A DNA stretch of 64,000 nucleotides. It comes from an uncultured Eubacteriales bacterium (lineage in GTDB: Bacteria; Bacillota; Clostridia; HGM11514). Each line of letters opens with the position of its first letter. Within the stretch, counting starts at the first letter, position 1. Both the position numbers and the translations under genes were made by a program. The stretch is from positions 1 through 64,000 of the forward strand of contig CABUMF010000006.1 in NCBI GenBank assembly GCA_902492655.1. The letters are read 5' to 3'. The notes under the pieces are model-generated. The model had not been told where the DNA came from. It did no database searches and saw nothing but the letters and a program-made list of their open reading frames with translations. Positions 53,508 to 62,180 of this stretch are shown piece by piece.

Positions 53508-54077
53508 ATGGAATTAACAGCCGGAAATGCAATATGTACAATTAACGGCAACAATGCGGAAATACTGTTTAATGATTATAAAAAACCACTTAGGGTTTAT
53601 GCTGTCGGAAATACTGTTTTTTATGCAGGATTATTAGAACCTGTCGGCGAGAATCTCGGCAGACTTTCGTTCGGTTTGCCCTCCGCTACCGATTACATAT
53701 TGATTTCAGACGGCAGAATAGAAGAAAATTACAACGAGGTTCTAAGATTTAATTTTAACAGCAAGTATTCCCTAAAAAAGGAAATCCCAACAAAATTCAA
53801 CAGCGCATTTGAAGAAATACTTTTTTCGCAAAAGGAGCTTAAAGATTGCGTTAAGCTTTACGGGCACTATGTTGCTTTCCGCCGTGGCGGCTCCGTGATT
53901 TATGCCTTTCCGTCCGACCCATTTACACATCCGCTTTTGCAGTTTTTGCCGTATGCGTATTGGTACGATGTGAGTATTTGCAATAAATTCAGAGGCTATT
54001 ATTTTATAGGTTATGAAAATCATCGTCCGCAATTTGTTTCAAAGTGCGCTGTGGATATGCTTACAATGAATAATTAA
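53508..54077 (+). CDS. Hypothetical protein, 189 residues
   Basis: I do not recognise the family. The protein is soluble, with no signal peptide. The first 70 residues look like short beta-strands (AICTINGNNAEILFNDYKKP, VFYAGLLEPVGENLGRLSFG), consistent with a beta-rich domain, and the rest is mixed (LYGHYVAFRRGGSVIYAFPS, YYFIGYENHRPQFV). ATG 53508 has GAGGTGAT 5 bases upstream, but that site is locked in a hairpin. Codon use looks like the neighbours. Downstream lies the CmpB-like gene, 51 bp away. Confidence 0.65.
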   Translation: MELTAGNAICTINGNNAEILFNDYKKPLRVYAVGNTVFYAGLLEPVGENLGRLSFGLPSATDYILISDGRIEENYNEVLRFNFNSKYSLKKEIPTKFNSAFEEILFSQKELKDCVKLYGHYVAFRRGGSVIYAFPSDPFTHPLLQFLPYAYWYDVSICNKFRGYYFIGYENHRPQFVSKCAVDMLTMNN

Positions 54078-54128
54078 ATCTCAATAAGATATAATAAATA
54101 CAATAAACAGTAAAGGTCTTGTAAAATC

Positions 54129-54503
54129 ATGAATGAGTTTATTGTATTTGTTATAGGCGCTTGCGGATACAGTGTCATTGAGCTTCTGTGGAGAGGCTAC
54201 ACACATTGGACTATGGCGCTTGCGGGCGGCATATGCTTTTTGTTGATGTATTATATAAACATACATGTTAAAAGCGGTCTTTTTGCAAAATATCTCCTGT
54301 CAGCGTTGTGTATCACCGCCGTTGAGCTTATTTTCGGCTTGATATTCAATGTTGTCTTGGATTTCAATATCTGGGATTATTCAAATCTGCCCCTTAATTT
54401 TTATGGTCAGATTTGTCTGCCATATTCGGTTATTTGGTTTTTTCTCAGCATACCGCTTATAAAGTTTTGTGACATGATTAAATTTACTATAGAAAAGGTT
54501 TGA
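54129..54503 (+). CDS. Putative ABC-transporter-type membrane protein (CmpB-like)
   Basis: A 124-residue membrane protein with four helices, matching the short ABC_trans_CmpB-like family: GACGYSVIELLWRGYTHWTM at the N-terminus and WDYSNLPLNFYGQICLPYSV before the last helix. Relatives are labelled putative ABC permease, but there is no partner ATPase here and no known function. It overlaps the region of the next start, the stop being within 6 bp of it. Confidence 0.8.
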   Translation: MNEFIVFVIGACGYSVIELLWRGYTHWTMALAGGICFLLMYYINIHVKSGLFAKYLLSALCITAVELIFGLIFNVVLDFNIWDYSNLPLNFYGQICLPYSVIWFFLSIPLIKFCDMIKFTIEKV

Positions 54504-54508
54504 TTAAT

Positions 54509-55399
54509 TTGAAAAATACAATAGCAATTTTAGGTGCCGGCGTTCTTTGGGGGACAATGGGGATTTTCAGCAGAGTGTTGTCCGGTTTCGGTCTTAAGCC
54601 TGTGCACATTACGGCATTCAGGTTAGTTTCGGCAACTATTGTGCTTATCATATTGTCCGCATTTATGGGCGGAAAGAAGAATTACAAAATTAAGGCTTCG
54701 GATTTAAAATGGTTTATCATGAGCGGTGTTTTCAGCATTGCCGGAATAACAATATGCTATTTCAATTCGATTACTCTCTCATCCCTTTCCACTGCCGCGA
54801 TACTGCTTTACACCGCACCTGTATTTGTTACGATTATTTCCTATTTCGTTTTTAATGAGAGAATTACGCCGATGAAGGTCATGGCTTTGATTTCCGCTAT
54901 TTTGGGATGTGTATTGGTAACAGGCATTGACGGAAAGATTACCACAATCGGTGTTTTATGGGGAATAGGCTCGGGGATTGCCTACGCTTTATACAGCATA
55001 TTCGGTACAATTCTGCTGAAAAGATACAGCACTTTTCAGGTGACGCTGATCTCATTCGTAATAGGAACAATAGCCATTCTTCCGTTTTCTGACATTGAAG
55101 GGATAGTAAAAATCGTATCGGCGGCGGAAAACAAAATTCTTCTTATTTCCGTCTGCGCACTTTCAGGGATTATTACCGCTGTTCTTCCGTATATGCTCTA
55201 TACATACGGCCTTAAGGGCACAATTCCGGGCAAGGCTTCTATTATGGCTTCAATCGAGCCTGTGGTTGCCACACTAAACGGTATAATTTTCTTTGACGAA
55301 CCCTTTGGATTTACTTCTTTTATCGGCATAGCCTTTGTTATTTTGGCGGTTATGTTGATTAATAATTTCGGAAGAACCTCAAACAATCGTAATATTTAA
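54509..55399 (+). CDS. EamA/DMT-family transporter
   Basis: A 296-residue permease with ten helices in two EamA repeats (AILGAGVLWGTMGIFSRVLS, and in the second VLWGIGSGIAYALYSIFGTI with closing FIGIAFVILAVMLIN). EPVVATLNGIIFFDEPF is the conserved ninth-helix motif. Exports small metabolites such as amino acids in characterised relatives. TTG 54509 is chosen since AAAAGG at 54493-54498 is spaced for it, while TTG 54500 is too close. Not closely similar to the DMT permease at 19.7 kb. Confidence 0.9.
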   Translation: MKNTIAILGAGVLWGTMGIFSRVLSGFGLKPVHITAFRLVSATIVLIILSAFMGGKKNYKIKASDLKWFIMSGVFSIAGITICYFNSITLSSLSTAAILLYTAPVFVTIISYFVFNERITPMKVMALISAILGCVLVTGIDGKITTIGVLWGIGSGIAYALYSIFGTILLKRYSTFQVTLISFVIGTIAILPFSDIEGIVKIVSAAENKILLISVCALSGIITAVLPYMLYTYGLKGTIPGKASIMASIEPVVATLNGIIFFDEPFGFTSFIGIAFVILAVMLINNFGRTSNNRNI

Positions 55400-55427
55400 C
55401 CCGAATTATTCATTTATACAAAGCCTT

Positions 55428-55457
55428 TGCCGCACGGATTTTCCTCTCTGTGCGGTA
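55428..55457 (+). terminator. Hairpin after the EamA transporter gene
   Basis: TGCCGCAC (55428-55435) pairs with GTGCGGTA (55450-55457) including one G-T pair, 14-base loop, then ATTATTTT. A moderate terminator. Confidence 0.65.
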
Positions 55458-55485
55458 ATTATTTTGAAAAAAATGTGAAAAACAC

Positions 55486-55514
55486 TTGTAAAATCAAACA
55501 AATAATGCTATAAT
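55486..55514 (+). promoter_or_regulatory. Promoter of the yqhQ-prmC-mscL run
   Basis: TTGTAA (55486-55491), 17 bp, TATAAT (55509-55514), 37 bp before the yqhQ start. Confidence 0.75.
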
Positions 55515-55551
55515 AATACTATATGTATAAAAGATAGGAGGTAAGCTTTAC

Positions 55552-56490
55552 TTGAAGAATAATAAAATACATAAAACCTCAATCGGCGGTCAAGCCGTTA
55601 TTGAAGGTGTTATGATGAGAGGCCCGTCAGATATTGCGATTGCTGTAAGAAAAAGTGACGGAGAAATAGTTGTAGATAAAAAAGAAGCCAAATCAGTAAA
55701 ATATAAGCTTTTTAAACTACCCTTTATAAGAGGTGTTGTGAACTTCTTTTTATCGCTTGTAACGGGCGTTAAAGCTCTTATGTTTTCGGCGGAATTTGTG
55801 GATATTGAAGGCGAAGAGGATGAAGAACCCTCAAAAATAGATAAATGGCTTACAGAAAAGCTCGGGGACAAGATTAAAGATATTGCTATCTATTTCAGCG
55901 TCGTGGTTTCCCTTGTTTTTTCCATATTGCTTTTTATTATGCTTCCTGCGTATTTAACGGGTTTTATAAAAAACTTGGGGGCAAGTCATTCTTTGATTAT
56001 TATAATCGAGGGCGTTGTCAGAATTGCAATTTTTTTGGCATATTTGATTTTGGTTTCCAGAATGAAGGATATTCAAAGAGTGTTTGAATATCACGGAGCA
56101 GAGCACAAATCCATTTACTGCTACGAACACGGTGATGAGCTTACTGTCGAAAATGTAAAAAAATATACAAGACTTCACCCACGATGCGGTACGAGTTTTC
56201 TGTTTATCGTTATGATAATCAGTATCATAGTTTTCTTCTTTATAAAGTCGGATGTTTGGTATTTAAGGCTTGTTTACAGGCTTTTGCTGCTTCCTGTTGT
56301 TGCCGGAATTTCTTATGAAATCATTAAGCTTGCAGGCCGCTATGACAATAAATTAACCTGTATAATAAGCAAGCCCGGTATGTGGCTTCAGCATTTTACA
56401 ACCAGAGAACCTGACGATTCGCAGATTGAGGTTGCCATTGCTTCCCTTAAAGCGGTTATTCCCGAAAATAAGGAAGATGACCGATGGTAG
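55552..56490 (+). CDS. yqhQ: YqhQ-family membrane protein (DUF1385)
   Basis: A 312-residue membrane protein. The N-terminus SIGGQAVIEGVMMRGPSDIA is the family signature. Three or four helices follow, then a conserved FEYHGAEHKSIYCYEHGDEL and RLHPRCGTSFLFIVMIIS, whose His and Cys residues suggest metal binding. Function is unsettled. It often sits upstream of prmC-prfA in Firmicutes, as here with prmC. The TTG start follows AGGAGGTAA. It overlaps prmC by 7 bases. Confidence 0.9.
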   Translation: MKNNKIHKTSIGGQAVIEGVMMRGPSDIAIAVRKSDGEIVVDKKEAKSVKYKLFKLPFIRGVVNFFLSLVTGVKALMFSAEFVDIEGEEDEEPSKIDKWLTEKLGDKIKDIAIYFSVVVSLVFSILLFIMLPAYLTGFIKNLGASHSLIIIIEGVVRIAIFLAYLILVSRMKDIQRVFEYHGAEHKSIYCYEHGDELTVENVKKYTRLHPRCGTSFLFIVMIISIIVFFFIKSDVWYLRLVYRLLLLPVVAGISYEIIKLAGRYDNKLTCIISKPGMWLQHFTTREPDDSQIEVAIASLKAVIPENKEDDRW

Positions 56491-57338
56491 TATCCGAGCT
56501 TATATCTGTCTGCCGCCGTATAATCGGAAATTCGTCAGATTCGGCAGCTCTTGACGCAAAGGTAATAGTAAAATCGGTACTGGGTGCAGATGATGTTCAG
56601 CTTTTGATAAAGAGAGACGAAACTGTTCCGGAAAGCCTTTGCCGTAAAGCCGAGGAAATGGCTGAAAAGCGGGGCGAGCATATTCCGCTTGCCTATATAA
56701 TCAAGCAAAAGGAATTTATGTCCTTGCCGTTTGCGGTTGATTTCGGCGTCTTAATTCCCAGAGCTGATACTGAGTGCATTGTCGAAGAAATCATTAAAGA
56801 TGTATGCGAAGGATATGTGCTCGATATTGGGTGCGGAAGCGGTGCAATATCGGTTTGTGTAGCAAAATACATTCCGAATGCTAAGGTATATGCTGTTGAT
56901 ATTTCTGATAAGGCTATAAGCATCGCAAGACAAAACGCTGAAAACAACGGTGTTTCGGTTGAATTTACAAAAGCTGATATTTTCAGCTATAAAACGGATA
57001 TGATGTTTGATTGCATAGTTTCAAACCCTCCTTATATCGAAACGGCTGAGCTTGACTCTCTAATGCCCGATGTTAAGGATTACGAACCGACTGTAGCCTT
57101 GGACGGTGGGGAAGACGGTTTGAAATTTTACAGGAGAATTATTGATTTTGCCAAATCAAATCTGAAGCCGAGAGGCAGACTGTATTTTGAACTCGGCTGG
57201 AAGCAGTTTGACTCTGTTAGGGAATTACTTATAAATAACGGTTTCACCGATATTAAAGAGATTTATGACCTTGCCGGCATTAAACGAGGCTGCAAGGCTG
57301 AATTGGAGGATTTTACGAATGAAAAAGTTTTTGAATGA
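56484..57338 (+). CDS. prmC: Release-factor glutamine N5-methyltransferase
   Basis: Methylates the GGQ glutamine of peptide-chain release factors with S-adenosylmethionine. Motifs: an N-terminal helical domain, VLIPRADTECIVEEII, the SAM site VLDIGCGSGAISVCVAKYIP, VYAVDISDKAI and the catalytic SNPPYIET. 284 residues, complete. AGGAAG precedes ATG 56484. No prfA follows; instead mscL starts within the last codons. Confidence 0.95.
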   Translation: MVVSELISVCRRIIGNSSDSAALDAKVIVKSVLGADDVQLLIKRDETVPESLCRKAEEMAEKRGEHIPLAYIIKQKEFMSLPFAVDFGVLIPRADTECIVEEIIKDVCEGYVLDIGCGSGAISVCVAKYIPNAKVYAVDISDKAISIARQNAENNGVSVEFTKADIFSYKTDMMFDCIVSNPPYIETAELDSLMPDVKDYEPTVALDGGEDGLKFYRRIIDFAKSNLKPRGRLYFELGWKQFDSVRELLINNGFTDIKEIYDLAGIKRGCKAELEDFTNEKVFE

Positions 57339-57777
57339 TTTTAAGGAATTCGCATTCAAGGGTAACATTTTAGACCTTGCTGTCGGCATGATGATAGGTT
57401 CGGCGTTTACGGCTATTGTAACTTCGCTTGTAAATGATATATTTATGCCGATTTTCGGTCTGCTTACCGGCAAGGTTGATTTTTCAAAGCTGTTTCTTTC
57501 ACTTGACGGTAAGGAATATGCAACCTTAGCCGACGCGGAAGCCGCCGGCGCAGCGGTATTGAAATACGGCAGATTTATTTCCGCATTCATAAACTTTTTG
57601 CTTATAGCAATAGTTATTTTCTTATTTCTCAAGCTTGTAGTGAAGCTTAAAAAGCCAAAGGAAGAGGCGGCTCCTACAACAAAAAAATGTCCCTTCTGTA
57701 AATCTGAAGTACATATTGAGGCATTAAGATGCCCTCATTGTACTTCTGTTTTGGAAGGATCTGAGGAGAGTGAATAA
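57319..57777 (+). CDS. mscL: Large-conductance mechanosensitive channel with C-terminal zinc ribbon
   Basis: Pentameric membrane channel that opens under osmotic downshock. The first helix region FKEFAFKGNILDLAVGMMIG and SAFTAIVTSLVNDIFMPIFG are typical MscL. A second helix is FLLIAIVIFLFLKLVVKLKK. The cytosolic tail carries CPFCKSEVHIEALRCPHC, a four-cysteine zinc-ribbon absent from E. coli MscL. 152 residues. ATG 57319 follows GGAGGA and lies inside the end of prmC. Confidence 0.93.
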   Translation: MKKFLNDFKEFAFKGNILDLAVGMMIGSAFTAIVTSLVNDIFMPIFGLLTGKVDFSKLFLSLDGKEYATLADAEAAGAAVLKYGRFISAFINFLLIAIVIFLFLKLVVKLKKPKEEAAPTTKKCPFCKSEVHIEALRCPHCTSVLEGSEESE

Positions 57778-57830
57778 AAATTTTTAATTGGCTTTACAGA
57801 TTCAAGTACACAAAACGCGGTATAGATAAC

Positions 57831-58565
57831 TTGATGAAGTACATTGTAATTATAAGTGCCGTTATTTTTGCTTTGCAATTCATAGGTATTGATTTAAGAC
57901 CTGTCCTTTGCTTTGATGCGGCAAAAATACTCAACGGCCAGGTGTGGAGAATAATTACATTTGTTTTCATCGTTCCGAACACAAGCATACTGTTTGCGGC
58001 TTTCGTGTTTTATTTCTACTATATAGTCGGCAAAACGCTTGAGGATGATTGGGGAAGCTTTGTTTTTACGGTTTATTACTTCTTTACGGTTGGTGTGTGT
58101 GCCGTAATCGGGCTGTTAACAGGCGGAACTATTGTCAATTCGTATTATGTTAATCTTGCCATGTTTTTAGCTTACGGGTTCAGCTACCCGGAGCATCAGA
58201 TTTTGCTTTTTATGTTCATACCGTTAAAGATGAAGTACCTTGCCTGGGGATATGCGGCTCTTTCCGTTTTGTGGGTTATAACGGGAGGCTCCCTTGCAGG
58301 AAGGCTTATACCTCTTTGCGGACTTATAAGCTTTGTGATATTTTTCTGGGATAATCTTATTTCATATCTGTTTCCCAAGTTCAAAAAACGAACAAAAGCA
58401 AAAAAAGCTGAAAGATCGAAATCGGCTTCAAAATCCGTGCATAAGTGTGAGGTGTGCGGAAGAACGGAACACGATGATCCGGATCTTGAGTTTCGTTTTT
58501 GTTCGAGGTGTAACGGATACCACGAGTATTGTCTTGAGCATCTTTATACGCATGAGCATAAATAA
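57831..58565 (+). CDS. Rhomboid-like membrane protein with C-terminal zinc finger, probably non-proteolytic
   Basis: A protein of about 244 residues with six hydrophobic helices in a rhomboid-like layout (ITFVFIVPNTSILFAAFVFY, FTVYYFFTVGVCAVIGLL, MKYLAWGYAALSVLWVI). The GxSG serine motif and catalytic His are not seen; NLAMFLAYGFSYPEHQ occupies the expected place. The cytosolic tail has a basic stretch and a cysteine/histidine motif (CEVCGRTEHDD, FCSRCNGYHEYCLEH). The frame is open upstream to 57774 and there encodes NWLYRFKYTKRGIDNLM, which looks native to the family, so the true start may be a rare ATA/ATT at 57774-57782 just after GAGGAG. Follows mscL. Confidence 0.75.
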   Translation: MMKYIVIISAVIFALQFIGIDLRPVLCFDAAKILNGQVWRIITFVFIVPNTSILFAAFVFYFYYIVGKTLEDDWGSFVFTVYYFFTVGVCAVIGLLTGGTIVNSYYVNLAMFLAYGFSYPEHQILLFMFIPLKMKYLAWGYAALSVLWVITGGSLAGRLIPLCGLISFVIFFWDNLISYLFPKFKKRTKAKKAERSKSASKSVHKCEVCGRTEHDDPDLEFRFCSRCNGYHEYCLEHLYTHEHK

Positions 58566-58601
58566 TAAATTATATGGAATTTTGTGAAAGGATGAAAATT
58601 A

Positions 58602-60428
58602 ATGTGTGGAATTGTAGGTTATGTGGGGCTTAAGCAGGCGGCGCCTCTGCTTCTTGACGGCTTGAATAAGCTCGAATACAGAGGCTATGACTCGGCAGGC
58701 GTTGCTATTTTTGACGGCAATAAAATCAATGTTGTGAAAGCCGAAGGCAGGCTTTCAAATCTCAGAAATATCACAAATGACGGTAAAAGCATTGTCGGCA
58801 ATTTGGGAATAGGGCATACAAGATGGGCAACTCACGGTGCGCCGTCAGATGTTAATTCTCACCCTCACATCAGTAATTCAGGCAGATTTGCCGTTGTACA
58901 TAACGGTATAATTGAAAACTATCTGGAGCTGAGGGAAAAGCTGATAAAAAAGGGTTGTAAGTTTTATTCCGAAACAGATACCGAGGTTATCGCTCATTTG
59001 ATTGATACACTTTATAACGGCGATTTACTGTCAACCGTTAATTTACTCACGAGTAAAATCAGGGGTTCATATGCGCTCGGTATTATCTGTGCTGATTATC
59101 CCGATAGCTTCATTGCGGTAAAAAAGGACAGTCCGCTCGTTGTTGGCTTAGGGGAAAACGAGAATTTCATAGCTTCGGATATTCCTGCGGTTTTGCCCTA
59201 TACCCGTAATATTTATCATATTGACGATAACGAAATTGTTATTTTAAGTAAGGACAGCGTTCAGATTTTCAATTCGGACTGTGAGATTGTTGAAAAAGAA
59301 GTTTTTCATGTAAAATGGGATGTTGAAGCCGCCGAAAAGGGCGGATATGAGCATTTCATGTTTAAGGAAATCATGGAGCAGCCCAAGGCTATAAAAGACA
59401 CCGTTACGCCGAGAATAAAGGACGGATGTGTTGTTCTTGATGATATTAAAATTACAAAAGAACAGCTTCGTAGCTTAAACCGTATTTACATTCTCGCTTG
59501 CGGCTCGGCATATCATGTGGGTGTGGCAGGTAAATATATCATAGAAAAAATGACGCATATTCCCGTTGAGGTCGATGTTGCATCCGAATTTCGCTATCGC
59601 ACACCGTGCATTGACGAAAACAGCCTTGCAATTATCATAAGCCAATCGGGAGAAACCGCAGATACCCTGGCGGCACTTCGGGAAGCTAAAAGAAAAGGAG
59701 CGAGAGTACTGTCGATTGTTAATGTTGTAGGCAGTTCCATTGCAAAGGAATCCGATGATGTGCTATATACATGGGCCGGCCCTGAAATAGCTGTCGCAAC
59801 AACAAAGGCGTACAGCACTCAGCTTACACTTATATATCTTTTCGCAATTTATGCGGCAAGTCTTTTGGAAACGGATTCAAAGGAGCATATTGCTTCTTTG
59901 ATTGAAGATATACTTAAAATTCCCGACATTATATCGGGGCTTCTTGAGAATAAGGATAAAATTCAATATCTTGCATCAAGGCACTACAACTCAAAGGAAG
60001 TATTCTTTCTTGGGAGAAATCTTGATTACGCCTTGGGGCTTGAGGGTTCCCTTAAGCTTAAGGAAATATCTTATATACATTCTGAGGCATATGCCGCAGG
60101 CGAAATCAAGCACGGGACTATTTCGCTTATCGAGAACGGCTCGCTTGTTGTGGCTTTGGTGACTCAGAAAGAACTTTATGAAAAAATGATAAGCAACATA
60201 AAAGAGGTTAAGGCAAGGGGAGCGGTTGTTATAGCCGTTACCGCCGAAGACAACAATCTTTTGGAACAGGTGGCAGACAGTGTTATTAAGGTTCCTTCCT
60301 TGGATTCTTTGCTTATGCCGTCACTTGCGGTTATTCCGCTGCAACTGTTTTCGTATTATGTTTCATCAATGAAGGGGTGCGACATTGACAAGCCCCGAAA
60401 TCTTGCAAAATCTGTAACTGTCGAATAG
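58602..60428 (+). CDS. glmS: Glutamine-fructose-6-phosphate aminotransferase
   Basis: Makes glucosamine 6-phosphate, the entry step to peptidoglycan amino sugars. The N-terminal glutaminase has the nucleophilic Cys right after Met (MCGIVGYVG), GIGHTRWATHG and HNGIIENY. Two SIS domains follow with SQSGETADTLAALREAKRKG, ATTKAYSTQL, GRNLDYALGLEGSLKLKEIS and the closing KPRNLAKSVTVE. 608 residues. AAAGGATG precedes the ATG. There are only 36 bp upstream, so no glmS ribozyme. Confidence 0.97.
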   Translation: MCGIVGYVGLKQAAPLLLDGLNKLEYRGYDSAGVAIFDGNKINVVKAEGRLSNLRNITNDGKSIVGNLGIGHTRWATHGAPSDVNSHPHISNSGRFAVVHNGIIENYLELREKLIKKGCKFYSETDTEVIAHLIDTLYNGDLLSTVNLLTSKIRGSYALGIICADYPDSFIAVKKDSPLVVGLGENENFIASDIPAVLPYTRNIYHIDDNEIVILSKDSVQIFNSDCEIVEKEVFHVKWDVEAAEKGGYEHFMFKEIMEQPKAIKDTVTPRIKDGCVVLDDIKITKEQLRSLNRIYILACGSAYHVGVAGKYIIEKMTHIPVEVDVASEFRYRTPCIDENSLAIIISQSGETADTLAALREAKRKGARVLSIVNVVGSSIAKESDDVLYTWAGPEIAVATTKAYSTQLTLIYLFAIYAASLLETDSKEHIASLIEDILKIPDIISGLLENKDKIQYLASRHYNSKEVFFLGRNLDYALGLEGSLKLKEISYIHSEAYAAGEIKHGTISLIENGSLVVALVTQKELYEKMISNIKEVKARGAVVIAVTAEDNNLLEQVADSVIKVPSLDSLLMPSLAVIPLQLFSYYVSSMKGCDIDKPRNLAKSVTVE

Positions 60429-60439
60429 GAGATGCTGAT

Positions 60440-61372
60440 ATGTACCCTCTTAAAATGAAGCCCGAGATTAAAGAAATCATCTGGGGCGGAAATAAAATGA
60501 AAGAAATGTTCGGTAAGGTTTATTCCTTTGAAAAAGCCGGCGAAAGCTGGGAGGTATCTACAAACGATGCCGGAAAGTCCGTCATCGCAAACGGAAAGCT
60601 TAAGGGTATGACCTTTAGTGAAGCTATATCCGAATTTCCCGAAATTGCAGGCAGTGCACTTTCCGACTTTCCGCTGATGTTCAAAATAATTGATGCCAAC
60701 TATGATCTTTCTATTCAGGTTCATCCCAATGACGAATACGCAAAAACGAATGAGAACGGCTCAAACGGAAAAACGGAAATGTGGTATATTTTGCACGCTG
60801 AACCCGATGCAAAAATAGGTTACGGTTTTAATAAGGATATGACCGATGATGAGATCCGTGCCGCAATAGATAATGGCGATCTCGAAAAATATATACGATA
60901 TATAAATGTCAAGCAAGGTGAAACATATTTTATTCCGGCAGGAACGGTTCATTGCCTATGCAGCGGACTTGTTGTTGCGGAGCTTCAGCAAAATTCAAAT
61001 GTGACATACAGGCTTTACGATTACAACAGAACGGATAAAAACGGCAACAAGCGTGAGCTTCACATAGAAAAAGCACTTGATGTTATTTCAAAAGATAACA
61101 CTGAGCCTAAAGCGGTTTTGGATGAGGGCTTGCAGCAGCAAAATCTTGTTTACTGTAACTATTTTGTATGTGATGTGGTTAGTCCCGAAAAAGAATACAC
61201 CGACTGTACAGTAGAGGGCTGTCATTTGCTCTTTTTCAAAGACGGCTCGGGCAAAATATCCTACGGAGGCGGCAGTGAGAAATTCAAAAAAGGCGATACT
61301 TTTATTATTCCAAAAAGCTTGGGCGAATATAAAATCTGCGGAAAATGCAGTTATTTAAAGTGCTATGAATAA
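60440..61372 (+). CDS. manA: Mannose-6-phosphate isomerase, class I
   Basis: Zinc cupin enzyme interconverting mannose 6-phosphate and fructose 6-phosphate. 310 residues, the short Firmicute form. Motifs: EIIWGGNKMKEMFG, GESWEVSTND, LSIQVHPNDEYA with two zinc ligands, KTEMWYILHAEPDA with the Glu ligand, YFIPAGTVHCLCSGLVVAEL with the last His and TYRLYDYNR. 11 bp after glmS with TAGGAGA. Overlaps the phosphoesterase gene by 8 bases. Confidence 0.95.
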   Translation: MYPLKMKPEIKEIIWGGNKMKEMFGKVYSFEKAGESWEVSTNDAGKSVIANGKLKGMTFSEAISEFPEIAGSALSDFPLMFKIIDANYDLSIQVHPNDEYAKTNENGSNGKTEMWYILHAEPDAKIGYGFNKDMTDDEIRAAIDNGDLEKYIRYINVKQGETYFIPAGTVHCLCSGLVVAELQQNSNVTYRLYDYNRTDKNGNKRELHIEKALDVISKDNTEPKAVLDEGLQQQNLVYCNYFVCDVVSPEKEYTDCTVEGCHLLFFKDGSGKISYGGGSEKFKKGDTFIIPKSLGEYKICGKCSYLKCYE

Positions 61373-62180
61373 GCTTTTTTCAGCTTTTGCTCTTTTAGGA
61401 CTTATGCTTTTGTGCTATGCGTTTTTCGAGGCACGATTAATCAGGGTTAAGCGACAAAATGTGTATTCAAAAAAGCTTCCCGAAAGCTTTGACGGTTTTA
61501 ATATTGTGTTCATAACCGATATTCACAATATATCCCAAAGAGCCCGAAGGTTAAAAAAGCTGGTTAAAAGGATCAACGCCTTAAATCCCGATATTGTATT
61601 AATCGGCGGAGATTTTAACGAGGGCAAAACACGAAATCACGAGGTTTGTTTCAGGATAATTTCGGAGATTAATGCTCCAAAATATACAGTCCTTGGCAAT
61701 CACGATTATTATAACGACGAGGAAATTGCCAAAAAGTACATTAAAAAGTACAACATCGGCAGTATTAACAATCGCAGTTTTTGGCTGAACCGCGGAAATG
61801 ACAGAATTAAAATCGGCGGTTTGGACGATTGGTGGCTTGGTTATCCGTATCCTGAAAGCTTTTTTCACGATTTAACGGAAAATGATTTTGCTGTTCTGGT
61901 TTGTCATAATCCCGATTATTTTGAAAACATTGATATGAGCCTTGTTTCTTTGGCACTTGCAGGGCATCATCATGGCGGTCAGTGCTCATTTTTCGGTCTT
62001 TGGGCACCGAAAGTCAGGAGCGAATACGGTCTTAAATACTGTGGAAAAACCTTGTATTTCAGGGATACAACAATAATATGTTCAAGGGGAGTAGGCACTT
62101 CTCACATTCCCGTAAGATTTGCCGCCGTTCCCGAAATCAATTATGTTACTTTACATTCGGAGGAGAAAACTGTTGGATAG
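61365..62180 (+). CDS. Membrane-anchored metallophosphoesterase (YkuE-like)
   Basis: Calcineurin-type phosphoesterase of 271 residues. One N-terminal helix (FSAFALLGLMLLCYAFFEAR) anchors it. The metal-site motifs are FITDIHN, LIGGDFNEGK, VLGNHDYYND, VCHNPDYF and LAGHHHGGQ, all complete. Relatives such as YkuE act at the outer face of the membrane; the substrate is unknown. It starts inside the manA stop region and overlaps the next gene by 8 bases, so the run glmS-manA-this-wecG-thyX-tmk is very tight. Confidence 0.92.
   Translation: MNKLFSAFALLGLMLLCYAFFEARLIRVKRQNVYSKKLPESFDGFNIVFITDIHNISQRARRLKKLVKRINALNPDIVLIGGDFNEGKTRNHEVCFRIISEINAPKYTVLGNHDYYNDEEIAKKYIKKYNIGSINNRSFWLNRGNDRIKIGGLDDWWLGYPYPESFFHDLTENDFAVLVCHNPDYFENIDMSLVSLALAGHHHGGQCSFFGLWAPKVRSEYGLKYCGKTLYFRDTTIICSRGVGTSHIPVRFAAVPEINYVTLHSEEKTVG

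Noticed and set aside
58566..58601. glmS ribozyme/riboswitch upstream of glmS
   Set aside because: Only 36 bp separate glmS from the preceding gene, too little for the ribozyme, and no core sequence is visible.
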